From assembly GCF_003813865.1 (NCBI RefSeq), contig NZ_RMVG01000024.1, positions 1 to 64,000 on the forward strand: a stretch of DNA of 64,000 nt, in the 5' to 3' direction. This DNA comes from Candidatus Pantoea deserta (GTDB taxonomy: Bacteria > Pseudomonadota > Gammaproteobacteria > Enterobacterales > Enterobacteriaceae). Below the pieces are notes generated by a model. That model was given only the letters and a program-made list of their open reading frames with translations. It ran no database searches and was not told where the DNA came from. The translations under genes were made by a program, and so were the position numbers. Below are positions 33,202-42,390 of this stretch, piece by piece; position 1 is the first letter of the stretch, and every line of letters starts with the position of its first letter.

Positions 33202-33756
33202 TTATGCGGGGATAATATTATCCCGAGTGTCGGGTACCGGCGTCTGTGCGCCGTTCATTACCATCGAGAGAAAACTGTAATAACCGTTTATTCCAATCAG
33301 ATCGACTACCCCCTTTTCGCCCCATAACGCGATAGCCTGCTGCCAGGTGGTGTCACTGACCTTTTGCTGCTGATGTAACTGCTGGCAAAAGTGATAAATC
33401 ACCCACTCATCCGGTTGCAGATCCTCTGGCAGGCGCTTTTCATTAATCGCCTGCACCGCCGCGGCAGAAATGCCCTTCTCACGCGCTATTGGCGCATGAA
33501 TTGCCCATTCCACCGGCTGCGACCAGTGCCGTGCGGTCATCAAAATCGCCAGTTCCGACAGTCGCTGCCCCAGCGCACTGCGATAGCGCAGGTATTCGCC
33601 CATGCGTTGCGCATGAGCCATCAGCTCAGGGCTGCGCAGCAGCGGCTCGAAAGGCGGCAGCAGCGCACCGCGTGGCCCGTTGATAATCTCTTCTGCTAAT
33701 GGACGTTGCTGCTCGTCCCACTCATGCTCCGCCAGCGGCGGTAACCGATTTATCAT
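33202..33756 (-). CDS. Carboxymuconolactone decarboxylase family protein
   Basis: This 184-residue all-helical protein has the CMD pattern around LAILMTARHWSQPVEWAIHAPIAREKGIS, with Glu, Trp and His but no CxxC, so it resembles the decarboxylase branch, not the AhpD peroxidase branch. Its role in an amide/amine pathway is unclear. It begins in an ATGA overlap with the aminotransferase stop. A perfect 16-bp palindrome (33209-33224) covers its last codons. Confidence 0.82.
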   Translation of the reverse strand: MINRLPPLAEHEWDEQQRPLAEEIINGPRGALLPPFEPLLRSPELMAHAQRMGEYLRYRSALGQRLSELAILMTARHWSQPVEWAIHAPIAREKGISAAAVQAINEKRLPEDLQPDEWVIYHFCQQLHQQQKVSDTTWQQAIALWGEKGVVDLIGINGYYSFLSMVMNGAQTPVPDTRDNIIPA

Positions 33757-35081
33757 AACTTGCCCGTCTCTTCGCGAATCACGGTGTACAGGGTGTCTAC
33801 CACAAAGTCGAGTTGGCTGGGCGTGATGATAAACGGCGGCGCGATTAAGATGTGGTCGCCATATTGCCCGTCAATCGTTCCGCCCATCGGATAAACCATC
33901 AGCCCGCGTGACATACAGTTTGCTTTGATCGCCGCATGCAGTTTCAGGGCAGGATCGAAGGGAGCTTTGCTTTCTTTGTCGCGTACCAGCTCAACGCCCG
34001 CAAACAACCCGCGTCCGCGCGTATTACCCACATGCGGTAATTCGCCCAGCACCTCACGCAGTGCATTTTGCAGGTAGGCGCCCTGCTCTCTGACCGCCTG
34101 TAGTAAATTGTCGCGCGTAATCACCTGCTGCACCGCCAGTGCAGCGGCGGCGGCAGTCGCGTGACAAATGTAAGTGTGCCCGTGTTGAAACAGACCGCTG
34201 CCGGCTTGCAGCGCTGAGACAATCTTCTCGCTCGCCAGTACCGCGCCGATTGGCTGATAGCCGCCCCCTAACCCCTTAGCGATGGTCACCAGATCGGGCA
34301 CCACATCATCCTGCTCAAACGCATGCAGCGTGCCAGTGCGTCCCATGCCACACATCACTTCATCCGCGATATACAGAATGCCGTATTTGTCGCACAGGTT
34401 GCGTACTCCCTTCAGATAGCCTGGAGTTGGAGGAGTGGCGCCGGTTGTGGCGCCCACCACGGTTTCCGCACAGAAACCAATAATGGTTTCTGGACCCGCT
34501 TCAATAATGGCTTGTTCCAGCTCATTAAGCAGACGGCAGGTATATTGCTGCTGCGTTTCATCAGCGCGGCGGTCGCGATACTCATTGCAGGCTGACACGC
34601 GGATGACGTCAATAAGCAAAGGGGCAAACTGGCGACGGCGCCATTCGTTGCCACCCACGGCCAGCGCGCCAAGGGTATTGCCGTGGTAGCTCTGTTTGCG
34701 AGCGATAAATCTGGTGCGCGCAGGCTGACCGATCTCAACAAAATACTGACGCGCCAGCTTGAGTGCGGTTTCAACCGCTTCCGAACCGCCCGAAACGAAA
34801 TACGCGTAATTGAGATCGCCAGGCGCCGTGCGCGTTAACTGATCGGCAAGCTGTTCTACGGTGTCAGTGGTGAAAAAACTGGTATGGGCATAGGCCAGTT
34901 GATCGATCTGGCGGTGCATCGCGGCCAGCACATCAGGATGGGCGTGCCCTAAGCAGGAAACGGCGGCGCCACCGCAGGCATCAAGATACTGTTTTCCCTG
35001 TGCGTCAAAAATGTACGCCCCTTGCGCGCGAGTCGCTACAGAAGGCGTGCTGCGCAAACTGCGGTGAATGATATGGCTCAT
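33753..35081 (-). CDS. Class III aminotransferase
   Basis: This PLP aminotransferase of about 442 residues belongs to the omega-amino-acid/class III family: LDACGGAAVSCLGHAHP near the N-terminus, SGGSEAVETALKLARQY, the aspartate motif IADEVMCGMGRTG, and the lysine in TIAKGLGGGYQPIGAV. These enzymes act on beta-alanine, GABA, putrescine or similar omega-amines. The start at 35081 has AGGA 7 bases upstream. It is first in the operon, directly behind two palindromic sites. Confidence 0.9.
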   Translation of the reverse strand: MSHIIHRSLRSTPSVATRAQGAYIFDAQGKQYLDACGGAAVSCLGHAHPDVLAAMHRQIDQLAYAHTSFFTTDTVEQLADQLTRTAPGDLNYAYFVSGGSEAVETALKLARQYFVEIGQPARTRFIARKQSYHGNTLGALAVGGNEWRRRQFAPLLIDVIRVSACNEYRDRRADETQQQYTCRLLNELEQAIIEAGPETIIGFCAETVVGATTGATPPTPGYLKGVRNLCDKYGILYIADEVMCGMGRTGTLHAFEQDDVVPDLVTIAKGLGGGYQPIGAVLASEKIVSALQAGSGLFQHGHTYICHATAAAAALAVQQVITRDNLLQAVREQGAYLQNALREVLGELPHVGNTRGRGLFAGVELVRDKESKAPFDPALKLHAAIKANCMSRGLMVYPMGGTIDGQYGDHILIAPPFIITPSQLDFVVDTLYTVIREETGKL

Positions 35082-35102
35082 GATGGGTCCTGCTCCTGGA
35101 TA

Positions 35103-35120
35103 CGCTGTATTAATACAGCG
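35103..35120. promoter_or_regulatory. Perfect 18-bp palindrome in the aminotransferase leader
   Basis: CGCTGTATT followed by AATACAGCG is perfectly self-complementary, centred about 30 bp before the aminotransferase start. It could be an operator half of the RpiR region or a leader hairpin. Confidence 0.55.
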
Positions 35121-35134
35121 CATCTTGCAGGATC

Positions 35135-35208
35135 CATTTGAATCACGTCAATGCAATAATGATTCAAATGAATTCAATTTTCTTATGGCAGATACAAATG
35201 AATCATTT
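35135..35208. promoter_or_regulatory. Putative RpiR operator array
   Basis: CATTTGAATCA (35135-35145) and its exact complement TGATTCAAATG (35160-35170) form an 11-bp-arm dyad with a 14-base spacer. A further self-complementary site, AAATGAATCATTT (35196-35208), repeats the same word and overlaps the rpiR stop codon. The cluster fills the gap between rpiR and the aminotransferase operon. Confidence 0.6.
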
Positions 35209-36066
35209 ACCGGCGTCGGGCAGACCGACATAGGCGCCCGATTCAATCAGATAGCGTTCGGCGTTCTCGATTTTGTTGACGGCATCCCGACCGTGGCGGG
35301 CCACCAGCATCGCCAGCAAACACTCCGCCAGCCCCATGCCGGAAACCACTGAAGGGAAAAACGACGGGCTGTCGACAGAGAACAGCAGCGTGCAGTCGGC
35401 GGCCTGCGCTAAGGGTGAGACGGGCGAGTCGGTGATGGCAATAATGGTCGCGCCCGCCTGCCGCGCCGCATTTAACACATTAAGCGACTCACGTGAGTAG
35501 GGAGCAAAACTGGTGAGTAATACGCAATCCTGTGCCGTTAATTCACGGGTGAACACCTCGATGTTGCTCGCCAGCCCGTCAATTAATGACACCTGTCGAT
35601 TAAACAGCCGGTAGACATAAAACAGCGACCAGGCAATAGGAAAACTGGCGCGAAAGCCGCAAATGTAGACATTATCTGCCGCATCCAGCAGCGACACGGC
35701 TTGCTCCATGGCCTGATGATTTTCATTTTGCGTAAAGGCAAGATTCGCCTGGTGCGCCTGGAACACCTCTTCATACAGTTGCGGCTGGGTGCCTTTGGCG
35801 ATCAGTTTCTCGGCTTTGGATACGTATGTATCATTACGCAGTCCGATGTCATCAATGAAAGCGTCCTTGAGTTCGCCCCAGCCCTGGTAACCCAGTCGTT
35901 GCGCTAACCGCAGCAGCGTAGCGGGTTTGACGCCAGCTTCAACGGCGAAGGCACGCATAGAGAGCACCACAAGCTGATTAGTATTTTGCAGAGAAAATTC
36001 GGCGGCACGCTGTAGCTCAGCCGACAAGCTATTGAACTCTCTGACAATAGTGTCCCTTGGATTCAT
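35203..36066 (-). CDS. RpiR/MurR family transcriptional regulator (HTH plus SIS)
   Basis: This 287-residue regulator has an N-terminal HTH_6 domain (about 5-80, LVVLSMRAFAVEAGVKPATLLRLAQRLGYQGWGELKDAF) and a C-terminal SIS domain (about 125-265, VYICGFRASFPIAWSLFYVYRLF, then IIAITDSPVSPLAQAADCTLLF). SIS domains usually bind phosphosugars, but RpiR proteins of amine and amino-acid operons are known. It is transcribed in the same direction as the operon it precedes, with operator-like dyads in between. Confidence 0.9.
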   Translation of the reverse strand: MNPRDTIVREFNSLSAELQRAAEFSLQNTNQLVVLSMRAFAVEAGVKPATLLRLAQRLGYQGWGELKDAFIDDIGLRNDTYVSKAEKLIAKGTQPQLYEEVFQAHQANLAFTQNENHQAMEQAVSLLDAADNVYICGFRASFPIAWSLFYVYRLFNRQVSLIDGLASNIEVFTRELTAQDCVLLTSFAPYSRESLNVLNAARQAGATIIAITDSPVSPLAQAADCTLLFSVDSPSFFPSVVSGMGLAECLLAMLVARHGRDAVNKIENAERYLIESGAYVGLPDAGK

Positions 36067-36847
36067 AGCAACTATTCACGGTCTTTAAGGTTAAGGTATA
36101 TAAACACATTTGCGATCGGGACTCTATACGCAGGCGGCAAACCTTAACCGACAAGCGGGCGTCTGGTTGAGACCAGAGAGGATAAGGCCTTTGCGCCGCG
36201 ACTGCCTGATCATAAAACTCTCTCAAGGCCAGAATGATCTCGACCCGTGTAGCGATAAGTACGGGCTGGTGGCAGAGAGCTAATAAAATTTATGCAACTT
36301 CCGGATTCGGATATTAATCAACCTTTGTCTTACCCTTCTCTTTTTATGGCCTTCTTTAATTTGATCTGATTCTCAGGAGGCATAAAAATCAGTTGATGAA
36401 GACTATATAATTTACGTTTCATCCAGGTGATCAGGTTTTATTCGCACGGGCACTGGTGAAATTAGTCAGAACAGAACCGGCTCGGCACCATACAACTCTG
36501 GTGCAACATGCGGCTTCCTCTGGCGCATTCATACTGCTGGCGGCATATAAAGGCTGACTGCGTACTGCTCGCCCGCCTGACCAGTTTGGTAAGCTAAACA
36601 CTTATCTTTTGCTTGCCTGTCTCTACAGGCGAACCTTAGGCAAAATGGGGTTGTAAAATGGATTTGTCGATATGTTTTTGAATTGTGTCAGCTATGCGCC
36701 CAGCTGAAAATGGCTCATGAGCTGTACAGCTGCACCTTACAATGTAAGTGCCGAGTATCATCTTGTCTAAAGTAGCAAGCACGCAAGCCCCATGGCGGCC
36801 TGTATCCTCTCTGTCCATTTGAGCTATGACCTTACATTGATCATAAT
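36067..36847. other. Long intergenic region with no convincing gene
   Basis: About 780 bp separate rpiR from the two-component system. All frames are short. The best, on the minus strand from a TTG at 36851 to 36636 (71 codons), starts beside the Fur-like site, but I recognise no family in it and it has no clear ribosome site; I treat it as doubtful. No terminator or RNA gene was seen. Confidence 0.4.
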
Positions 36848-36866
36848 GCAAATGATTATCATTCCA
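36848..36866. promoter_or_regulatory. Fur-box-like site upstream of the two-component genes
   Basis: The segment contains AATGATTATCATT, the palindromic core of the Fur consensus (GATAATGATAATCATTATC), followed by more Fur-like hexamers (GATAAGATAATGA). It lies 54-72 bp before the response-regulator start, so iron should repress the sensor system. Confidence 0.6.
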
Positions 36867-36919
36867 TGATAAGATAATGACTCTTTGAATTAACTGATAA
36901 TGTCTAACTACGGCTTAAA

Positions 36920-37639
36920 ATGACTGATAACAGTATTTTAATTATTGAGGATGACCAGGAGATAAGTTGTTCTCTGGCTGCATTTCTGCGTTCAAAAGGA
37001 TACGCGCCAGCGATCTGCGAGTCGGCAGAATTTGCCCGTTTGTGGCTGAAGAAAAATACGCCTGCGTTGATTTTACTTGACCTAATGCTACCTGGCGAAA
37101 GTGGTCTGGATTTTTTTCAACGCCTCCGGGCAACCGACAATACCCCTGTTATCATGGTGACTGCTCTTGATGATCCGATAGACAATGTTGTGGGTCTGGA
37201 GTTAGGCGCAGATGACTATGTGGTTAAGCCATTTGATCTGAACGTATTGCTTGCCCGCATACGCGCCGTAATGCGACGATTTGATAATGCAGCGCCTGCC
37301 GTTAAAAAAAATCCTGGCGAGCCTGTTTTAGAGTTTTCGGAGTTCACATTTTATCCTTTAAGGCGTTACGTCCGCGGTCCTGATAATGTTCGCAGGACCC
37401 TTACTGCCAGCGAAACCGACCTTCTTTTGGTGCTGTGTCAGCATGCAAAAAAAGTGATTTCACGTGAAGATCTTATTGAACTGACGCGCGGAGACATAAC
37501 CTCTACTTCAATGCGTTCCATCGATTTACTGATAAGCCGGTTACGAAGAAAGCTGGTGAGTAACATTCCGGATGAAGAGTTCATACAAACCTTGAGGAGC
37601 AATGGTTATATGTTCCGGCCAAATGTGCGTAGCCTCTGA
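36920..37639 (+). CDS. OmpR/PhoB family response regulator (PfeR-like)
   Basis: This 239-residue protein has a receiver domain (acidic pair Glu10/Asp11, phospho-acceptor Asp54 in LILLDLMLPGESG, and the lysine in VVKPFD near 103) and a C-terminal winged helix (about 135-235, ending EEFIQTLRSNGYMFRP). The stop overlaps the kinase start by one base (TGATG), so the two are coupled. With a Fur-like site upstream and a TonB receptor and esterase next door, it parallels PfeR of Pseudomonas. Confidence 0.9.
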   Translation: MTDNSILIIEDDQEISCSLAAFLRSKGYAPAICESAEFARLWLKKNTPALILLDLMLPGESGLDFFQRLRATDNTPVIMVTALDDPIDNVVGLELGADDYVVKPFDLNVLLARIRAVMRRFDNAAPAVKKNPGEPVLEFSEFTFYPLRRYVRGPDNVRRTLTASETDLLLVLCQHAKKVISREDLIELTRGDITSTSMRSIDLLISRLRRKLVSNIPDEEFIQTLRSNGYMFRPNVRSL

Positions 37640-38997
37640 TGCGCCAGTTTTTTTCGACCACGCTCGGTCATATTTTAATCATCATTTCCTGCTCAACGAT
37701 CATTACCTTTTTTGTTCTTTGTACGCTGCTGTTTGTACCTAAAGGCCCGCCAGGTCCTCCATGGCCTTGGCAGACCACTTACCGCGTCGGCAGTCTGGTG
37801 AAAATTCTTCAGGAGACCCAGCCCGCGCATCGAGACGCTATTCTTCAGGCAGCCCAGCGCGCCGATGGGATCGCCTTCAGGTGGACCTCACGGCTTCAGC
37901 GATGCAAAACGCAGACCTTTAATACCTGGGATTTGACCCGAACCCTCTCTTATGAACTTGAGGGCAAAAGCCGGGTTGAAGTCTATGCTTGTAACGCTCA
38001 GGACCCACGCAAAGATATTCAGGTCATTATAAAAATGGGTGGCAACTACCTTGAAGCGCGAATAGCCAATATCGGCAGAGAGCCAACCCGGTTCACTTTT
38101 CCTACCTTTTGCGCGTTGTTATTTTTATTAACCGGCATTGCTGTGATGTCTGTCTGGGCTATTGCGCGTATTATCAGCCCGCTCCGCAGGCTGTCGGAAA
38201 AAACGGATCTGTTCAGCCGCGACATGACGGTGACGCCCGTTAAGGAAGAAGGCCCGCTCGAAATCAGACGAGTCGCACGGACTTTTAATCTGATGCAGGA
38301 ACGCATCGCACATTCTATGCAGAGCCGTACCCAGATGCTCGCCGCCATCAGCCATGATCTGCGTACGCCGTTGACCCGAATGCGACTTTACGCTGACACC
38401 GCATTGCCGCAACCCGCCCGCGAGAAATTAGTGAAAGAGATTGTTCTGATGAACAAGCTTATCGGCACGGCGCTCTCTTTTATCCGCACCGGCTCTGATG
38501 GAGAACAGGCTGAGTGGGTCGATCTCGATGCGCTGATGAGCACGCTGTGTGATGAATATGAAGATGCTGGCGTCGCGATACGCTATAGCGGCACGGTTTC
38601 GCTGACGGTTTTTTGCAAGCCCGATGCCATACAACGCGTACTGACTAATCTCATTGATAATGCTGCGGCTCATGGCACTCAGATTTGCCTGCGCGCTTCG
38701 CAGGATGCGGACCAGGTGGTGATTATGATTCAGGATGATGGTCCAGGCATTTCTGAAGAGATGCTGGAAAAGGTCAAGGAACCCTTTTTCCGTCTGGATG
38801 TTGCTCGCGGTGAAAGAAAAGGCAGCGCCGGTTTAGGTTTGTCGATCGTGAATGAGATTATCAAACTGCATGGCGGCACATTCGAGTTAATCAATGCCTT
38901 ACCCTCTGGCCTGATTGCCAGAATCGCGCTGCCTAAAAAGATAGCGCCCGCTGCGGCAAAAAACGGAACGGGCGCTACTGACGTTAATTCAGGCTGA
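37639..38997 (+). CDS. Sensor histidine kinase (PfeS-like)
   Basis: This 452-residue inner-membrane kinase has TM1 at about 12-32, a small periplasmic domain at about 34-152, TM2 at about 155-178, HAMP at about 180-232, an H-box with His239 in AAISHDLRTPLTRMRL, an N-box (VLTNLIDNAAAHG) and G-boxes (DDGPGI, GLGLSI). It should phosphorylate the upstream response regulator. The periplasmic segment begins with a Pro/Gly/Trp-rich stretch (KGPPGPPWPW). Its 3' end overlaps the convergent beta-propeller gene by 14 bp. Confidence 0.92.
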   Translation: MRQFFSTTLGHILIIISCSTIITFFVLCTLLFVPKGPPGPPWPWQTTYRVGSLVKILQETQPAHRDAILQAAQRADGIAFRWTSRLQRCKTQTFNTWDLTRTLSYELEGKSRVEVYACNAQDPRKDIQVIIKMGGNYLEARIANIGREPTRFTFPTFCALLFLLTGIAVMSVWAIARIISPLRRLSEKTDLFSRDMTVTPVKEEGPLEIRRVARTFNLMQERIAHSMQSRTQMLAAISHDLRTPLTRMRLYADTALPQPAREKLVKEIVLMNKLIGTALSFIRTGSDGEQAEWVDLDALMSTLCDEYEDAGVAIRYSGTVSLTVFCKPDAIQRVLTNLIDNAAAHGTQICLRASQDADQVVIMIQDDGPGISEEMLEKVKEPFFRLDVARGERKGSAGLGLSIVNEIIKLHGGTFELINALPSGLIARIALPKKIAPAAAKNGTGATDVNSG

Positions 38998-40111
38998 TAC
39001 GCACAATATCATCAGGCGCGCTGGCCGGTCTGCCGTGGCCGGCTTCCTGCTTAACGCTGACGAACAGTGCATTTTCCTGCGGCGCAAGCGCCAGGCTGTT
39101 GGGGTGAACGGGTAACTGAATAGTATTTAATAGCTTATAACTGTTACCGTCAATAACGCTCACGCCGCCAGCATTACGGTGCGCGGCATAGATTTCATTA
39201 CGCTGAGGGTTAAAAAGGACGCTGAGTGATTCAGGCGCATTAATACGATGCGTCACCTTGCCATTATCCGTATCCACAACTAAAAGGGTTGCAGCTTTAT
39301 TATCGGCAATAAACGCCCTGTGCCCTTTCTTATCCAGGGCGATATTCATCAATAAATGCTCCTGCCCGTCATCAACAATTTTTGTGCGGGAAAGGATTTT
39401 TTCGGCCTGGGTGTCGAAGGTGATAAATTCGCCGCCCGCATTGCTGGTATAGAGACGATGCCTGCTGCTGTCCAGCGCCAGACCCGTGTTCAGTTTGCCC
39501 AAACCGTGCAGCGTCTGTTTCAGCGTCAGCGAATCGCCGTCAACGATCCAGAGTACACTGTCGTCGCGGTTGACGCCGCTGACATAGATCATGTTGGTTT
39601 GCTCATCGACGGTCAGTTCACGAGGCGCTGGCGGTCTGTGGTCGTCGCGCTTCTTCATCTCATCCCCTCCTTTTTTACCTGCGGGCGCGGCATGTTCGCC
39701 TGCCGGGTTTTTCCTGGAATGTGACTGGGGAACCAGCGTCAATATATTCTTCACTTTGCCGCTATCCATATCGACAGCAATAAGCGAGCCATCAATGCTG
39801 CCGCCGAAATAAGCAGTATGAGTGCGGTTATTAATGGCGGCCCCAAAAGGTTTTTGCGCAGTTTTAATTGCTTTAATCACCTCAAGGGTTTTCGCGTCAA
39901 GTTCATAAACCACGCCGCCCTCTTCATCTCGGCTTTGCGTGGTGGCAATGAAAACTGAATGATGACCCTGATCATAAATCATTTCATAGGCCCCAACGGC
40001 AACGGGCTTTCTGATAAGGTTGCCGTCAGCGAAGCCAGATGTTGCTACGCTGCTCAACAGTAATGCCAGCACGGTTTTTAACGGAAAACGGTTATAAATC
40101 GATTTTTTCAT
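38984..40111 (-). CDS. YncE-like periplasmic beta-propeller protein
   Basis: This 375-residue exported protein has a signal peptide (about 1-28, LLLSSVATSGFADG) and repeated beta-propeller blades (for example TLLVVDTDNGKVTHRINAPE and GVSVIDGNSYKLLNTIQLP), as in YncE and surface-layer-type seven-bladed propellers. An inserted charged segment (about 132-170) is rich in His, Lys, Gly and Pro and is unusual for the family; it could bind metal. It is 49 bp downstream of the TonB receptor gene in one transcription unit. In E. coli, yncE likewise neighbours a TonB receptor (yncD). Confidence 0.85.
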   Translation of the reverse strand: MKKSIYNRFPLKTVLALLLSSVATSGFADGNLIRKPVAVGAYEMIYDQGHHSVFIATTQSRDEEGGVVYELDAKTLEVIKAIKTAQKPFGAAINNRTHTAYFGGSIDGSLIAVDMDSGKVKNILTLVPQSHSRKNPAGEHAAPAGKKGGDEMKKRDDHRPPAPRELTVDEQTNMIYVSGVNRDDSVLWIVDGDSLTLKQTLHGLGKLNTGLALDSSRHRLYTSNAGGEFITFDTQAEKILSRTKIVDDGQEHLLMNIALDKKGHRAFIADNKAATLLVVDTDNGKVTHRINAPESLSVLFNPQRNEIYAAHRNAGGVSVIDGNSYKLLNTIQLPVHPNSLALAPQENALFVSVKQEAGHGRPASAPDDIVRISLN

Positions 40112-40160
40112 TATTTTGCCTCTTACTGGACGCCTGACGCTGTGCCATGCGTCCGGGGGA

Positions 40161-42179
40161 TCAGAAGTTGTATGTCAGGCTGACGTTATAACGTCGGCCA
40201 TCCACATTGCCGCCATAGGTATCACTGTCGATATATTTATCAAACAGGTTAGAGACACTGGTATTAAGTTTTACTTCCGGCGTTAGCCTGAAATTTACGC
40301 CTAAATCAACCAGCGAGTAGGAAGGATAACCTTCCGTCATTGATGAACGGGAATTGCCGGCATAATGCTCAGAGGTTTTGCCGCGATAATAAACGCGCAG
40401 CCACGGGCTAATGTTTGGAGAATAATCATAATCCAGCCGCGCGCTAATCAGGTGTTTAGGCTGCTGATTAAGCGGCTGACCGGAATACTCTCCCGAAAGC
40501 TGTTTGGTTTCGGTATAGGTGTAGGACGTGTTCAGATGCAGGTTGCTTAAGATATCCCAGGAAAAAGTCGATTCGATGCCGCGCATCATCGCTTTACTGA
40601 CGTTGTAATAAGAGGAGACAAAGTCATATTTTTCGCCGTTATAGCTGCATGCATAGCTTCCTGCATCGCCTGTACAGAGCGTTTCCAGCTCGATTTTGTT
40701 GTGGAATTTACTGTAAAAGCCCGTCACGCCGGCTTTCATCTCCCCGCCGTCCCAGTTAAGCGATAGCTCGTAGTTGGTACTGGTCTCGGGTTTAAGATCC
40801 GGGTTACCAATACTGACGCCGTCCCTGTGTCCCGAACCCGCTGAATCAGCCCAGTTAGAGGCAGACTGCCTTAATGTCGGGTTTTTATAGCCGCCGGAAA
40901 TCCCGCCTTTCGCTGTCCACTGTGGGCTGATACTCCATACGCCATATAACTTGGGCGTGACGTGAGAGCCAAATTTTTCATTTTCATCAAGGCGAATTGA
41001 CGGCACCAGATCAAAGGGATCCACGACATTCCAGCGATCCTCGGCAGTTAACGCCCAGCTGTTACGGCTCAGACTGGAATCAGGCGAGCCGCTTTCCGTT
41101 TTGATCACATTATTGGCGTCTTTAATTTCTTCATTGAGGAACATGCCCCCGAAAGAGAAGGTATGGCTGTCACCAATATAGAGCTTCTCCAGGGTGTTGA
41201 GCGTGGTATTCCTGCCGGTGATATTGCTGCTGGAGTTGGTCGAGTCTTCGATCTGGGCATAGGAGTTCGTTTCCAGCGCACCATAATAACCTTTATGGCT
41301 CAGCGTGTAGTTATTACGGGTGTAGGTATGATTAGTCGTACCGCCAGAGGTTTTCGGCGTCGCTAATTGTTCCTGTATGGCTCTGGAAACGTCGAAATCA
41401 AAAATATTGTTGATATCAGGCGTCCAGGTAAAACCCAACGAGCCGTTTTCAAGTTTATTTTTCGCCGCTCCGCCATCATAGTCATCTTCATTGCGCTGCT
41501 GGAAAGTCCCGTCGGCTTTCATACTCAACGTGTCTTCAATCAGCGGACCGGCAACATGCGCGCTGGTTTGACTGATATTACCGGAGCGGCTGTGTTCCTG
41601 AATCGTCGTACCCGCGGTAACCGACCCATGCCAGGCGCGCCGGTTTGCCCGTTTAGTGATGATATTAATAACGCCGCCGATAGCGTCGGAGCCATATAAA
41701 GACGATGCCGGACCACGAATGACTTCAATATGATCTATCGCTTCAATGCCGGGCAGGAACTGATAACCTGTTGTAGTGGTTTCCGCCTGGCTTTCACGTA
41801 CATCCACTTTTTTGCCATCTACCAGCAGTAGCGTATAGTCACTGGCCATACCGCGCATGGTAATTTCTTCTGATCCTACGCCGCCTGTCACATAAACGCC
41901 GGGCACATCTTTTAAGACATCCAGGACATTATAATAAGCGCGAGCGTGGATAGTTTTATTACTAATCACGGTAACTGATGCCGCTGCTTTAGTCACATCT
42001 TCATCGAAACCCGATGCCGTAACCGTCATCGTATCCTGCTTCTGATTACTCATTGTAGCGGAAGAGGTATCCGATGACTGAGCGTCAGCGTGTGCCGCCT
42101 CAGTTGTCATTAAGCAAAGCATAACGGCAAGAGATAATGTTGAAAGACGCGGCGATCCCTGTGCGGATTTAATAGGCAT
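40161..42179 (-). CDS. TonB-dependent siderophore receptor (CirA/FepA-like)
   Basis: This 672-residue outer-membrane receptor has a signal peptide (about 1-32), a TonB-box-like DTMTVTASG near 49, a plug domain (about 60-175, VLDVLKDVPGVYVTGG, EEITMRGMASDYTLLLVDGK, IEVIRGPASSLYGSDAIGGVINIITK) and a 22-strand barrel ending in YNVSLTYNF with the terminal Phe. It imports a ferric siderophore, probably a catecholate given the esterase neighbour. It has its own upstream gap with a weak Fur-like word (ATGCATATCATTGCG near 42236) and a hairpin separating it from the esterase gene. Confidence 0.93.
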   Translation of the reverse strand: MPIKSAQGSPRLSTLSLAVMLCLMTTEAAHADAQSSDTSSATMSNQKQDTMTVTASGFDEDVTKAAASVTVISNKTIHARAYYNVLDVLKDVPGVYVTGGVGSEEITMRGMASDYTLLLVDGKKVDVRESQAETTTTGYQFLPGIEAIDHIEVIRGPASSLYGSDAIGGVINIITKRANRRAWHGSVTAGTTIQEHSRSGNISQTSAHVAGPLIEDTLSMKADGTFQQRNEDDYDGGAAKNKLENGSLGFTWTPDINNIFDFDVSRAIQEQLATPKTSGGTTNHTYTRNNYTLSHKGYYGALETNSYAQIEDSTNSSSNITGRNTTLNTLEKLYIGDSHTFSFGGMFLNEEIKDANNVIKTESGSPDSSLSRNSWALTAEDRWNVVDPFDLVPSIRLDENEKFGSHVTPKLYGVWSISPQWTAKGGISGGYKNPTLRQSASNWADSAGSGHRDGVSIGNPDLKPETSTNYELSLNWDGGEMKAGVTGFYSKFHNKIELETLCTGDAGSYACSYNGEKYDFVSSYYNVSKAMMRGIESTFSWDILSNLHLNTSYTYTETKQLSGEYSGQPLNQQPKHLISARLDYDYSPNISPWLRVYYRGKTSEHYAGNSRSSMTEGYPSYSLVDLGVNFRLTPEVKLNTSVSNLFDKYIDSDTYGGNVDGRRYNVSLTYNF

Positions 42180-42279
42180 TTAGTTGTTCTCGTCTTCTAA
42201 TTAAAAGCATTCAGATTACGGATATATAACCAAACAATGCATATCATTGCGAACGGTATAAAAATGATGGAGCATTATT

Positions 42280-42305
42280 ATCAGGCCTGAATGGGCAGGC
42301 CTGAT
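42280..42305. terminator. Hairpin between esterase and receptor genes
   Basis: ATCAGGCCTG and CAGGCCTGAT form a perfect 10-bp stem with loop AATGGG, 85 bp after the esterase stop. AT-rich tracts flank it on both sides, fitting a terminator for the esterase gene. A second small stem, CTATCAT/ATGATAG, lies closer to the stop. Confidence 0.55.
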
Positions 42306-42390
42306 ATTTATTTTATAAAAACGTTAGTTAGTCAGGCTTATTTTTTGCACTCAGCCTTTATCACTATCATTACCGGTTCGATGATAGCGA

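Noticed and set aside
33209..33224. 16-bp palindrome GGGATAAT/ATTATCCC
   Set aside because: It lies in the last codons of the carboxymuconolactone-decarboxylase-like gene, and no promoter need is evident there. Kept only as a note in that gene's entry.
36636..36851. 71-codon minus-strand frame starting at TTG beside the Fur-like site
   Set aside because: No recognised family, unusual start codon and no ribosome site. The Fur-like site is explained by the two-component genes.
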